Origin: Bigelowiella natans CCMP2755
Lineage: Eukaryota > Cercozoa > Chlorarachniophyceae
Length of the DNA stretch: 60,225 nucleotides
Direction of reading: 5' to 3'
Assembly (NCBI GenBank): GCA_000320545.1
Contig: ADNK01001729.1
Location: 1 to 60,225, forward strand
Shown here: piece by piece, positions 48,887 to 60,225 of the stretch
How the letters are laid out: the number at the start of each line of letters is the position of its first letter
Numbering within the stretch: position 1 is the stretch's first letter
Position numbers and translations under genes: made by a program
Notes under the pieces: generated by a model
What the model saw: only the letters and a program-made list of their open reading frames with translations
What the model was told of the DNA's origin: nothing
Database searches by the model: none

Positions 48887-51238
48887 TCAATTAGCACTAT
48901 AAGTCAGCTGTTGCTTGTTTCGAATGTGAATCCGTTTTGTACTAGTTTTTTTTGTTGTTACTTTCTGTGTAGTATCCATCCCGAAATTTAGATTTATATC
49001 CTCATCTGATGGTGATGCTGCTTTTTCGTCTTCTGCCTTTTGACATTCCTCTTGCTCGGTATTGTCCATTTTACTATTATTAGGCTCATTAGGCTCAATG
49101 CTTGTTTGACGACTTTCTTGAGAAACTTCTTCGATTATTGTGATTTCCGTGGCCAAAGTACTATTGCTTGTAAGTTCAGAAAATTTTGGGGTAGGTCGTT
49201 GTACAGCACTGAGGTGAAAGGATGACTGTGGGTCAACGAAACTTTCCTCGCCAACAGAATTTTCTGCATGCCGAGCATTGCTGAGATTGTGCTCAATTCC
49301 ACAGCTTGAAAGTCGCAAGCGGCTGCCATAATTACATAAAAAGCAGTTCATATATAATTTTCAACAAGGACTATCGATTAACCTTTCTACAGTGGAGCCC
49401 ACTATCCCAAGATTCAACTTTCCGCTGAAATCAAGATTATTGTTTGGAGTTGCTTTACCTCTTCCTTCGAGAATAAAACTAAGACGATCTTTCTGCGACC
49501 CGTTATGCGAAAAACTAAACATTTCTTCGAACGTGTTCTTCTGCGATAAGCGTTTGTCGGCAGCAGGCCTATTACTGGGTGTGATTGAGGCTTTGCAACC
49601 GCTTTTAGTTGACACAGATCTGCTGAGTATTCGTTCTCTTGGAACATCTCCAGAGAGACTTTTACTAATACTTGGCCGGATATCAGATTGCGGAATACTA
49701 GATGAACTGCTTAACTTTGGGATCGGAAGCTTTGCCGCCCCCGCCGCCGCCGCCGAAGTTTTTCCATCATTCTTAGGTTTTATCATCCCCTTTTCGTTGT
49801 GCCCCTAAGTGATTTTTACGATAAGGCATATTGTTCTAAAATAATTTGGTTCTCTCTTTTATTGTTGAAGGTACACCTTGCTGTCTTCGTATTTCAGTTC
49901 TACTTTTGGCGACGAATCTATGACGGGCATGCTCACAGTCTTATCAGGACCAAAGGTTTTTCCTTTGGAGATTGATCCCCCACATGTTGATGATTGAAGA
50001 TTTAAACTACTGTTATCCCTTTCGTGTTGGTTGGTAAGGACGTCTGTCAAGGAGGTTCTACTTTGTTGTGGGCCTTCATTACTTGTGATCTGTCTTGTCA
50101 TTTGATTCTCCAGGTCTTTCCTCTTTTAAACATAATTGTCATAACAACAAAATAGTATATGAACAAAGAGTATACCTGAGCAAGTTCTTTTTCCCGTGTC
50201 TGTATCTTAGCCTTATCAATCTCAGCGGAAGCTTTTATCTGTTCCTAATTTTGACTAAATTTTAGACTTTTTATGAATGGCTAAGAGTCAATATTAGCTA
50301 CTTTCAATGCAAGTCTCAGCTTGTCGGGTTCTTTCCAGAACTTTAGATTCGATCTGCATTCGTGAGACTCCTGTACATCCACCATCACCTTTTGCAGGGT
50401 GAGCATCCATAGCTTCTGTTCGGCTATTGTATTTAAAATTTTAAAAGATATTATTGACAACAGACAAGAGCATAAATATTACGACCATGTGAAGGAGCCT
50501 TTAAGTCAAACTGTTTTTTAGACCCCCGTATAATGATACGGAATCGCTTCTCGCAATCATTTTTTTCAGCCTCGACAGATTCTACAGTCTAACATAAACT
50601 TTTGATTATGTTATTAAGAAATCTAGAAAGAATCAACATGCACAAAATGACAACCATACCCTACCTCAACGAAGCTTAAAGGAATACTTCCAACTACGCA
50701 AAATGACACATCTCAGATACACTAAAAAGGGAAAATTGTTAGTATAGCGTACTAGCATCCTTTTTAGTATCGCTAGTCTTCCAGTATCTGAATGAAATGA
50801 TAGATGAATGGAAATTCATGCGGGCTGCGGAATAAATATGTTTTATAAAGTTTAAATTCCACAGTAACAACATGCTACCTCAAAAACTTGTCAGTTTTGT
50901 CTAGAACAAAGAAGAACTTTTGCCAGGGATGTATCGACATGAACTTCTTTGGACATTTCTTCCTCAAATATCTAATTTTGTCATTAAATTATACAAAGGT
51001 TATCTCTTACGGTTCAAGCTGTAGATATGTTGCAGCTAACGCTAGTTTCTTCATCTCTCTCCACATTTGCATTGCAGTGAAATTTAATTCATAAACTCGT
51101 CACTTGCTCTATTCTAATCGTCGCATACCCTGAAAGGTCGTGAGCATCCTTATGGCGTCGGCTACCAAGACTGCTACTGTTTGTTCCTTCCTTGTCTCCA
51201 CCAATCTTGTTGGCACTTGGGTCACTCTGCGTAGCCAT
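48887..51238 (-). CDS. PH-domain, coiled-coil, Ser-rich protein, complete 11-exon gene
   Basis: Exons 51238-51104, 51054-51011, 50971-50879, 50787-50753, 50693-50665, 50588-50486, 50423-50302, 50244-50176, 50122-49877, 49804-49383 and 49322-48887 all join in phase and give 577 residues. A pleckstrin-homology domain spans about residues 60-165: YLRKKCPKKF, HPWQKFFFVLDKTDKFLRYW, GSIPLSFVETVESVEAE, FRIIIRGSKKQFDLKAPSHA, EQKLWMLTLQKVM with the invariant Trp. A charged coiled coil follows (EIDKAKIQTREKELAQ). Then come about 370 residues rich in Ser, Pro, Asn and Glu, probably disordered and phosphorylated. PH domains bind phosphoinositides or proteins, so this is likely a membrane-recruited adaptor (inference). 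It starts MATQSDPSANKIGG. Its introns are short (49-100 nt) and free of long microsatellites. Confidence 0.88.
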
Positions 51239-51487
51239 TGGAGAGTGAATGCCTTCCAACAAGCATGTTCTTAACAAAATAATTAATCGCTCGGCGGCAC
51301 AAAAATAATTACTCGTTCTGGGCGCTTTAAAACAACCTGTTTCTACATTGCGACATGTATGTTCATAGCCTTCCTGCACCAAACCCCGCCGCAGCTGCAC
51401 AGATTTGTTTTGGCATCTATTATTGGAAGCAGACTCGGCATTTTCGTTGTCTCTCACCATGCAGATAGAAAGACGGGGAAAAACCGA
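51239..51487. promoter_or_regulatory. Divergent intergenic region between PH and membrane-protein genes
   Basis: It is 249 bases between two divergent ATGs, so the two genes probably share promoter sequence. A minus-strand open frame continues upstream of the PH start, so a longer N-terminus cannot be excluded. Confidence 0.4.
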
Positions 51488-52527
51488 ATGTTTACCCGCT
51501 ATTTTGTGGATTTGGATAAGAAACAATCGGAACTGTAGCGAAAGGCCAGGGGGTTTGTAGAGATTTCATTGGGGATTTATTGTCGTCCAAGAAATATCCC
51601 AAGGATGTTGCATTATCTCTCCAATACAAATGGTGTTCAGGTTCGTTGATCATCGCTCTAGGGAAGCGATGTCGATCCCTCGATCACGCTGTAGGAAGAT
51701 ATGGACTCAATAACTAAGCTGTAGTTTTATATCAATGTTACTTTATTATCCATAATGGCGTGATAACTGTATGAACCATGTGTAACAAAGTACTCCTTAA
51801 GGATCTTATCATGAAATCTTGCACCTGCTAAGTCACGACGTGCTTACAAATATTAGATATTCCCGAGAGGGATGGAACATCCTTCGAACTATTAATACCG
51901 GTGTCCATTGTATCGTTGCTCCTACCATCTTACTATGCCATTTGGGGCAAGTGTTTGGAATTAAGAAGCGTAAAATGTCGATATTTGTTTTTGGTTCCAA
52001 AACCAAAGGGATAAATCTTGGAAGAGAGATGGTTCTTTTCTGTTTATTCGAAATGTTTATGGCTTGTCCTGTGGGAATGGCACACTATTTTGTGAATTTA
52101 GATCAGAATGAGCAAACGTGCAGGTGAAAAGTATTTTAGGTTAAACAAATTCGAAGATGTTTAATTTTATCATATTGACAGAATTATAGCCACAGTTGGG
52201 ATGACAATGTATCTATTTTTCAATTTAATGCGCTATCGATTGCTAATTGCCAAGGTTACACGAAAAAGACTTGCTTAAACTTAACCCGGAATAATAGCTA
52301 CCATAATACCTTAATATTTAATCATTTAATCAGGCATCCTCTTTTGATGTAATGAAAAAACGACGCAGAGCAATTAAAATTGTCAACTTTGTAGCTCACA
52401 TGGGTATCTTTGGGTTTGCCCTTGCTTTAAATGTTATCCTCTTAACATCGACTTTCCGAATTGGCGATCACAAGGGTAATCATTGATATGCCTGCACGTT
52501 ATATGTGCATGCTCACACATAACTACA

Positions 52528-52561
<34 letters not shown>

Positions 52562-53264
52562 CGTGTGTGTGTGTATGTGTGAGTATATGTATATTGCAAA
52601 TATGTTGTAAATATATAAATAGATTTCTTTTTTATTGTTAAACATTTGGTTCTCCCTACAAGTAATGATAATTTATCAAATATTTGAGACAATTTTGGCT
52701 GTAGGGGTCCAGGTATGCTTTGCAGCTAATCCATTTGTACCTCTTGGAATAGCTTCGTCCCTAGTTGCAGCAGGTTCGAAGTTTTGATGTATTGGATTAG
52801 CTTTAATCATGATTTTGATTTATAATTTTATGTGTTAGGCGACACAACAATTAGCATGATTTGCTTAGTTCTCAATATATTCCCTGTTTTGGGCGTTTGG
52901 AAAATGTCTGCTCATGAAAGGTTATGTAATTCCGTAACAATCTGACTGTATGATTTACTAGTTCACTAGAAAGTTACTTTTGTTATAATTTCTACATTTT
53001 ACAAGGAAAATTGGGATTTTACGAAACGCCTTTTGGGCCTTTATAGCAATGGGAAGCACGTTCGCTTTTCTAGTAACGGTGACTGTGGTGGATTTTACCT
53101 ATGGCTTCATCGTAGGGTTTGTGGTGGACGTCGGTATAAATAACCTCACAGTATTTAGTTTGGTACTAATTTTATCCAACCTTAGGACAGCTAGACTTGC
53201 TCATCAACTTTCTAGCAATGGCATTATGCTGGCCGGTATCAATTTTTTTGGAGATAGCAAATGA
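51488..53264 (+). CDS. Multispanning membrane protein, family not recognised
   Basis: N-terminal exons 51488-51534 (MFTRYFVDLDKKQSE) and 51561-51640 (KYPKDVALSLQYKWCS) join in phase across a 26-nt intron, then 51662-51690. After one unresolved join come 51802-52123, 52182-52254, 52334-52475, 52663-52773, 52839-52920 and 53006-53264 (stop TGA), all in phase. About seven or eight hydrophobic spans are visible, among them INTGVHCIVAPTILLCHLG, MVLFCLFEMFMACPVGMAHY, IVNFVAHMGIFGFALALNVI, ISMICLVLNIFPVLGVW and FIAMGSTFAFLVTVTVVDF. Loops are short and basic (KKRKM, MKKRRRA). A seven-helix receptor-like or transporter-like protein is possible, but no signature was found. Intron 52476-52662 carries an AT tract. 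Confidence 0.72.
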
Positions 53265-53456
53265 TGAATTGAGATAAATACTTGTCTATTAAGGCGGGAT
53301 ACTATGGAAGAGCGATTCGATTTATATTTTGCTGCCGCCGCCCACCGAAAATGTCAGAACTCAGTACTTCCAGAATATCTCGACCCTCGATTGTCCTAAG
53401 GCAGAGCAAGAGAGGATCTCAAACACATGAATCAGGTCTGGGTTTGTAGTTGTTGT
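53265..53456. other. Short spacer
   Basis: Sequence between the membrane-protein stop and the minus-strand exon; no feature seen beyond GC-rich CGCCGCCCACCG near 53335. Confidence 0.4.
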
Positions 53457-53690
53457 CTACAACAATGCCTGCAACGGTTCCAGTTGTAATAAAACAGTAA
53501 CCTCTGGTGCAGAGGCAAGGCCAAGTAGAAGGTCATCAACGAAGGAACTCTCTGGCCGCACCCTTCGTGCCTCTTTAGATGGAAAAAAAACATTATTTAC
53601 TACAACACCGCCATTTTGTAGAACGATTTCACCGCAAAAAACAAGATTTACCAAAGTATGATTTGAATGTACAATAATACTTATGAGTAT
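53457..53690 (-). CDS. Unidentified terminal exon
   Basis: A minus-strand frame is open from about 53690 to a TAG at 53457-53459. It reads LVNLVFCGEIVLQNGGVVVN, then KEARRVRPESSFVDDLLLG and APEVTVLLQLEPLQALL. The composition is good for a globular protein. A short intron around GTTTTTTTTCC is possible, but the frame is also open without it. The rest of the gene was not found: the DNA upstream is a CTAG-rich island, so this may be a fragment or a small gene. Family not recognised. Confidence 0.4.
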   Translation of the reverse strand: MLISIIVHSNHTLVNLVFCGEIVLQNGGVVVNNVFFPSKEARRVRPESSFVDDLLLGLASAPEVTVLLQLEPLQALL

Positions 53691-53879
53691 GCTAGTATGC
53701 TAAACATCAGTTACCTACTTTTCTAACAAGCTATGAAATGCCAAAAGATATGGCCAGATGTCGTACTGAAATTACATTTTCTAGTAATTACATACGAAAC
53801 TTAGATCTCTAGATATCCCTATCGGAGGTATGGCAAAAACGAAACTCTGCAGATACAAACATAACAACATTGTGGAAAA

Positions 53880-54300
53880 TGCTAGATAGGAGTGTGCTGG
53901 CTAGCTGGGTGAATCTAGCGAATCTCCGTCAAGCCATCGTTTTGCACATCTAGACATGCTAGCATGAGCTAAATGGGGCTTAATTAAATTGTGTCAGTTA
54001 CGAGCATGCAAATCATTATCATTTGTGCATCAGCACTCTAGCACTACATGCTAGCATGAACTCTTTAGCTCTAGAGCTTTCCTCTGCTAATTTGGAACTA
54101 GCAATCTGGTAAGAACCAGAGTAGCAGAGAAGGCTAAAAGTGCTTCTCATATCTATATAGTTAGGCATGCTAGCTAGCTAGCTTGCAAGCGCGTGCTAGC
54201 GTGGACTAGATAGCTAGATGGAGGCACAGCGATCTTGAAATGTCTACATGTCTACGTGCTAGCATGCTAGCTAGCTAGCATGTTCTCAACTTGTCACTGG
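53880..54300. other. CTAG/CATG-rich island
   Basis: Repeated GCTAGCTAGC, CATGCTAGC and CTAGATAGCTAG words, for example GCATGCTAGCTAGCTAGC near 54166 and again near 54262. No exon. It lies just beyond the 3' end of the acyltransferase gene. Confidence 0.75.
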
Positions 54301-54508
54301 CTGCTGGTGTATGCTTTTTTTCTTACATTGTTATGAGAATTAAATCTAGCATAGCTTTTAAATTTGTACGCTGCTGCTGCCATACAAGCATTATTCTTAA
54401 GGCGATCCAAAAGGCGGGCAAGCTATGGGACAGCACAATTATCTCTATTGATTGTTCGTGTTACAAACTAAATACTTAAGGCATCTGTTCATTGTATCGG
54501 TCTTCTCA

Positions 54509-54640
54509 TCATTGCACACCGTAAGCCATTCCCATTCTACGAACTTCCTCAGTGAACATATGTGCCAGGAGCTCCGGGCGTGGAACAATTTCCGAATCCA
54601 CCTACGAATTTTCGATTTCGTCAGTGCATCGTTTTTGGGT

Positions 54641-54675
<35 letters not shown>

Positions 54676-54683
54676 TGGACTAA

Positions 54684-54724
<41 letters not shown>

Positions 54725-54791
54725 TGGACTAAAACACACACACACGCACACACACACACACACACGCAATCACAAATATACAACATTATAC

Positions 54792-54828
<37 letters not shown>

Positions 54829-56774
54829 TATATATTTATATGTACTATGTGTGTGTACATGAAAACGCAAATCATCTGTTCAGCGAACGTGTAAATCCAC
54901 ATATATGCTGAAAACTGTTGAGTCTTTAGCAGGTGGGTGCACGCATATATCCAATTGAACATACCACGATATTCCCGCAGATTTTCCCTCTATAACTGAA
55001 CAAAGACACTTGCGGGATAACATTTGGGTAAATAACCTGCATATAGCACCAAATCGGAGAGCATGCAAATGATCATGGAGAGGACCACTTGGAAAAAGTT
55101 ATAAGTAATTAAGCAAGCGATGAAGACTCAGCAAAGAACTACTACAAAGAGCTCATCTCACACACAAAAAGAAATCGGAGAATAGTATCTCGAGGACTAT
55201 ATGTGTATACATATAAACATATCATAAATAAATACGGTATACCTCAACCGCAACAACCTCTTTTCCCGCAACGGCCAACGGCTGTCCAGATATTACAAAT
55301 AAACTATTCAGAAAGAGAGCTTTGATTCATACGCACTACTGCATGCGTTATCATTAATTTGTTCCTTACGATTTGCGGTCCAGGGACATTAGAGATGCAC
55401 ACAGTATGGCCTCCCATCAAATCCGCACATACCTTACAGAATCACATTCAGGTTTATCATCGTACGATTCTCAATTCCATTTAGTTTTGAAACGGTATGG
55501 TTTCTATGTCCCCCCCTCCCCTTTCCCTACACTACACACACAAACACACATAACATACTGCATGCACAGTACACACACACTACACATAAAGAATGCGTTT
55601 AAAATCGAATTTTTGGCTCTTGCCATGTCCTACATTCCGTGTAATTGAGAGAGGCAATATGTTGTATAGCACGTCCTGGAACACTTTCTTCGAATTGCAA
55701 CGCGAATGCACACAAACAATCAGACGAAAGGAGGGACTTAGAGATGCAATGCAGATATTTCAGACTCCCCCAGAAACTGTTTACATTCGTTTCATAGTGA
55801 TATAGGAAATTTAATCGTATCCCATAAAATGGTGGTAACAACCACTACCTGGATGGGCACAGCTGGAGAATTTTTCAGCTTTGTAGTCGCCTCGTTTGTC
55901 CTTTTCAATCGCTCCGACCTTTTTATATTGTGTAAGCATGCATAGACATATGTGCGGTGTGTACACGTATACCCATGTCGCACGGCGGCACTTTTATGGC
56001 TTTGAATTTAAACGCTATGCATCTTGAAAACTTATCATTTGGTCAAAAAAACGCAAGGAGCTAGGGTTGTTTCCTTCCTCGTTTGGTGTAGCTTTCATTA
56101 ATACTTACCGACTCAGATCATCTCCGACGAATAGGGGCTACGGGTTATATCAAACGCAACATTTCTCTCGTCAAAAACCGCAAATATCCACACGTGCGCA
56201 CACGGCCATCTCATACATACACGCACAGCAAAGAACATCCGCGGCAACGTAGAATTGATAAATAATTGTGTCTGTTATGCGTGCGCGTGCAATATGCGTG
56301 AGTTTCAGTGTGTTAGTCGGTCGGGGTGTATAGGCTCACGATTGATGCGAAGCTCCAGTTGTTACCAACTCCTGCAGACCATTGCCTATTACGAATGGCA
56401 GATGAAGAGGTGTAATATATGAAATTGAAAATCTGTAGCTTCCAATCGAGATACCAAAATAGTATCTCATCTAACTTTTCTATGCGTAAATACGATGATG
56501 GCCAAAATGATGAAACAAAAAACATCAACTTAGATTTATGCATTGAATTCATTCTCTTCCTCCATGCGATTAGCTTCTCACGACGTTATTACCTCTCTCC
56601 TGTTTGCTTTTTGCGTGGGAATGCCACGGGCATCAAAGCTCTAATTCTCCGCTCCTACCCGATGATGATCATGATGTTTGATGATAATGATACAATTTTA
56701 CTTGGTAATAATTACTCAATGCTTACAGACAATATGCAATCTTAACACCTTCTCTCTCCTCTCTCTCTCTCCTT

Positions 56775-56817
<43 letters not shown>

Positions 56818-57234
56818 GTGCGAGTAAGTGTGTTTGTGTGTATGTTGGTATTGAGTTGCCTTGGCCTTACCGTTCGATCTGTGGGTGTTTCTCCACAGCA
56901 TCCAGATACCTCTTAACGGCCCTATTGTACAAAACACGCACAAATTCGTAAAACACACAAACACAAAACACACACATACAAATATATATAATATACATGT
57001 GCAGGCATGATGGTTGAAAGGACCAACAGCAACAAGCTAGACTACCTGAAAATGCTGCTAGCAAGACATCGTTCACGCTAACCCCGGCAGCATTCTTTGT
57101 ACTCTTGACAAGAGATAGCGGCACCTCTGAGCAAATGACAAAGCAAAGCATGGGCTGGCGTGTGCTAACAGATTGGAAAAGCATGTTAAGGCATCACTAT
57201 TGATGTTGTATATATCTATAGTATATATATATTA

Positions 57235-57266
<32 letters not shown>

Positions 57267-57641
57267 CGCTCCTGTCTAACCAGGGATAGCTACAATCGTT
57301 CTATCCACCCCATTAGCGCCAAGAGGCGTATCTATTCAATTAAAGCAAACAACAAAATGATCAATATTTCATCCTATCAGTGCTCTACAATGGAGACTTT
57401 TTGTTAAAAGGGATACTGCATTTGTGCGATTTTTGGGAATCCCCCCCCCCCCTCATCTCGCGATCACACGCACGCACGCACACAAACCAACCTGGCCGAA
57501 GGATTGTTGGCGTGTCCCGACGAGCGAAAGGCAGTGTTAGCACCGATGTTGTAGCGGCTACAAGATCAAACTACCGGGAAAAAGAATCATCAAAGATAAA
57601 TCTTGCACAAACACCTACGCACAGATTCACTAAACAAACAC

Positions 57642-57679
<38 letters not shown>

Positions 57680-57881
57680 TCATCCATGCATAGGATCTTA
57701 ATTACTATGCGTGTGATAGACGGCGCAAAAGAACGTTCCTTCCGCTTAAAGGGCGCTGGGGGGGGTACGGGATCTCCTGCAAATAAACAAGCAAACACAT
57801 CATGTAGGAGTATTGCACACCGCCAACAAATCAACTTATAAGCAATATATTATAAATGTATACATATCTACACATATACAT

Positions 57882-57962
<81 letters not shown>

Positions 57963-58617
57963 GTGCGTATGCGTGTATTTTGAAGAAGCGTTTAAATACC
58001 GTTGAGGTCAGTTGTAAACCCTTGGAAAGCTGTAGCGAACGACAACCCGTCTCCAATGCCTATTTTGTTCAAGACAAAGTTGCATTACTCATCTGCGAGC
58101 AGCTCTCTGACTCGGCATCATCATGGGTGCATTTGGACGCTTGGAGTACTCTCTCTCTGATGGCGTTTGATTGGTTTCTACAACACAACGTCGCAGCGAT
58201 GCTAAAGTCTCTGTGTACTATTGTTGGGATCAAACAGTGAGCAAGGTATTACAGTGATCCATGCGAGTAATTAGGGCACTTCTTCCGTTCAGATTCCTCA
58301 CCAAGTGCATCTACAGGGTTATTTGCAGCGGATTCGTCGTTAGTCTCGAGTGCACACGCACATATGCACTCGCGCAAAGGTAGCACACAAAGCTCTCAAA
58401 CCACGATGCAGGCCATTGCCGTGGTGACGTCTGACATATGCCGCAATGGAGAGTTACCTCCCATCGTGGAATAGCAGGGTCTTGCAAAGGTCCAAGAGTC
58501 AACTCAGAGATAGCCTGGAGACAATTTAACACGACGAAGATGCTAAATAATACCACCGAAACCGGGCACAAACCGTAGTCTAGAAAAGACGAGATCATCT
58601 CTCTCTCTCTCTTTCTC

Positions 58618-58657
<40 letters not shown>

Positions 58658-59542
58658 CGTGCGCGTCTGGTCTGAAATTACACGGGAACATATGCAAACA
58701 GCGCGTTGTTACAAGCCTCGGAACATACACATTGTGATGCCACGCAAGGTGTCTACGCCTACAATGGGCGTCAATTCTCCAATATTTAGAATGCACAAAT
58801 TAGTGCTTCCTCCTCGTCATGTAGCGATGACAATTCTCACCTCTCGAAGCTCAACGTCATTAGCCACCTGCGCACGCACACGCAACCACAAGAGACGGAG
58901 ACGATGATTAGTGGCCGTTCGTAGTAAACAGACATCAACGGTAGTGGTTTAAAGCATGCTAAAAAGCAGCAGCAATTCAGGAGATGGGAACGAATATACA
59001 ACGACAGCGTCATCCATAACCACTCGTTGTTCTTGTGCAGATTGTGCGATCAGTGTGGATTATTTAGCCAACTACCACTCGTTGCGTCAGATGCTGCGCA
59101 ATATCAACGTTGACCTAATATCACCAGGCCACGAAGGCATCGTCATTCCGACGAGAAAGCAAAAACTCGATTTCGGTTGTCCTACACCCCTACGCCATCA
59201 CCTTGTTCCACGTCCATCCGAGGCCAAATGGGAGGGGGGCGGGCACGGATGAAAACCGATCGTATCTGAAACAAACGAAACAAACGCGCGCGCACGCGGC
59301 AACGATGAATGGGGAATTCATCGAGAAATTATGCGTGGCATATTTACGCATGCATATTGTGTGTGGGGTTTGTATATATCGTTGTCCTTCACATTGCAGA
59401 CTATCACGCTGCTGGCAAAATGCCGCAACAGCGGGAATGTACGTTAATCCTCAATATCTCTTGCATTGTTCATTGTTTTTTAGCATGGAAAGAGGCTATA
59501 GTTTGACCCTCCAACGAGTAGTAATAGTAGTAATAGTTTCGA

Positions 59543-59574
<32 letters not shown>

Positions 59575-59844
59575 AGTAGCTGTACCTTGGCAGATGATTT
59601 GCTATTATATCCGCTAGGTTTTCGATCTGAAACAAACCGAGGCATATAGAGACATATAGCTTAAAAAAACAAGGAGGTTGCGTATCGCTACCGGTTTACA
59701 TGACTACTACTTCCCACTTCATCATCAAAATCATCATCAACCTAACCTCAGGTGGGTGATCGAAGAAGAGAATAGGGCTCACGATTTGAGGAGGGCTCTT
59801 TGCCCAACTTGGAAAGGCGCCGCTAATGTCGTATTTCAATATAT

Positions 59845-59890
<46 letters not shown>

Positions 59891-60077
59891 ATATTATATA
59901 TGTATATTATATTTGTAATATGTTACATACATACGAACACATGTATTTGTCTATACCAGAATACAAGGGGTTGCTGCAAAGTTGTGCGCGTGTGTAGTTG
60001 TTACCATGCAAGTGCTTCGTCCAAAGGATGCATGTTTGGATCTCGAAACAACCGAAGAAATATGTAGTGCACTAACC
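54509..60077 (-). CDS. WS/DGAT-family acyltransferase (wax ester synthase / diacylglycerol acyltransferase)
   Basis: At least 17 short exons are visible, among them 60077-60005, 59822-59783, 59114-59076, 58867-58841, 58514-58458, 57557-57492, 57331-57281, 57126-57024, 56921-56871, 56640-56593, 56385-56340, 56137-56109, 55777-55635, 55432-55370, 55281-55243, 54995-54965 and 54601-54509 (stop TGA). Most joins agree in phase. Family landmarks in order: MHPLDEALA, VDIAQHLTQRV, LGPLQDPAIPRWE, IGDGLSFATAFQGF (58070-58010), TKNAAGVSVNDVLLAAFSG, RALMPVAFPRK, VGNNWSFASI, VCISNVPGP, LAVAGKEVVAV, SYRGKI and VPRPELLAHMF. These enzymes make wax esters or triacylglycerol from acyl-CoA, usually at the endoplasmic reticulum. 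The DG of HHxxxDG is present; the His pair is not resolved. Start is either ATG 60031-60033 or further upstream. Confidence 0.85.
54643..54736. repeat. Two (TA)n blocks each followed by the same 15-bp unit
   Basis: (TA)n then ACATTGGACTAAAAC, then (AT)n and the identical 15-bp unit again, then (AC)n. It lies in the penultimate intron of the acyltransferase gene. Confidence 0.92.
57640..57960. repeat. AC, TA and TG microsatellites in acyltransferase introns
   Basis: AC tract at about 57640-57676 and a (TA)n(TG)n compound at about 57885-57960, within the 57558-58010 intron region. Confidence 0.9.
58602..58655. repeat. (TC)n(TG)n microsatellite in acyltransferase intron
   Basis: It lies between the acyltransferase exons at 58867-58841 and 58514-58458. 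Confidence 0.9.
59536..59576. repeat. (TAG)n microsatellite
   Basis: Trinucleotide tract in the acyltransferase 5' intron region; (AG)n at about 59857-59888 and (AC)n at about 60129-60165 follow. Confidence 0.9.
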
Positions 60078-60126
60078 CTACAAAGAGAGCAGCCAAACCA
60101 TCCACATTTATATATATATGCACGTA

Positions 60127-60168
<42 letters not shown>

Positions 60169-60225
60169 ACATACGCATGTCACTAGTCGGTCCCGGTATC
60201 TAACGAGTAGCATGAACATATGCTT

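Overview
This is nuclear-type DNA from an intron-dense, single-celled eukaryote, most likely an alga or other protist. Almost every gene is cut into short exons (about 25-250 nt) by GT-AG introns that are mostly 25-400 nt long. TAA, TAG and TGA all end reading frames, so the code is standard. Nothing bacterial is present: no operons, no ribosome binding sites, no CRISPR. I cannot name the lineage; a rhizarian (chlorarachniophyte-like) or stramenopile alga would fit. I joined exons by hand, using splice sites and phase agreement; they have not been checked against RNA. Layout, left to right: two unidentified plus-strand pieces (0.7-2.9 kb); a WD40-repeat gene on the minus strand (3.4-6.6 kb); an unidentified minus-strand gene (7.0-9.5 kb); a complete 8-exon DUF2039/C9orf85-family gene (9.6-11.4 kb, +); an ankyrin-repeat gene (12.1-15.0 kb, -); a RecQ-like C-terminal region (16.8-18.1 kb, -); an unidentified plus gene (19.2-20.0 kb); a degenerate AGC-type pseudokinase (21.1-24.6 kb, +); two unidentified plus genes (24.8-25.9 and 26.6-28.2 kb); a PTEN/auxilin-type C2 protein with no visible phosphatase loop (28.8-31.6 kb, +); a small membrane protein (33.5-33.9 kb, +); a small Cys-containing protein (34.9-35.3 kb, +); an intronless papain-like protease with a Pro-rich/Cys-rich insert (35.5-36.8 kb, -); repeat-rich spacer (36.8-39.4 kb); scattered exons (39.5-40.3 kb); a histidine-phosphatase (PGAM-like) gene (42.0-44.7 kb, -); a complete CBS-pair gene (45.1-48.1 kb, +); a complete 11-exon PH-domain gene (48.9-51.2 kb, -); a multispanning membrane protein (51.5-53.3 kb, +); an unidentified minus exon (53.5 kb); and a long WS/DGAT acyltransferase gene that fills the right end (54.5-60.1 kb, -). 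Two kinds of non-coding DNA stand apart. Long dinucleotide and trinucleotide microsatellites sit mostly inside introns. DNA dense in CTAG, CATG and TGCA palindromes sits mainly between genes, especially between convergent 3' ends. The genes are unrelated housekeeping and signalling functions (lipid synthesis, ubiquitous small-domain proteins, phosphoinositide-type modules); I see no functional cluster.
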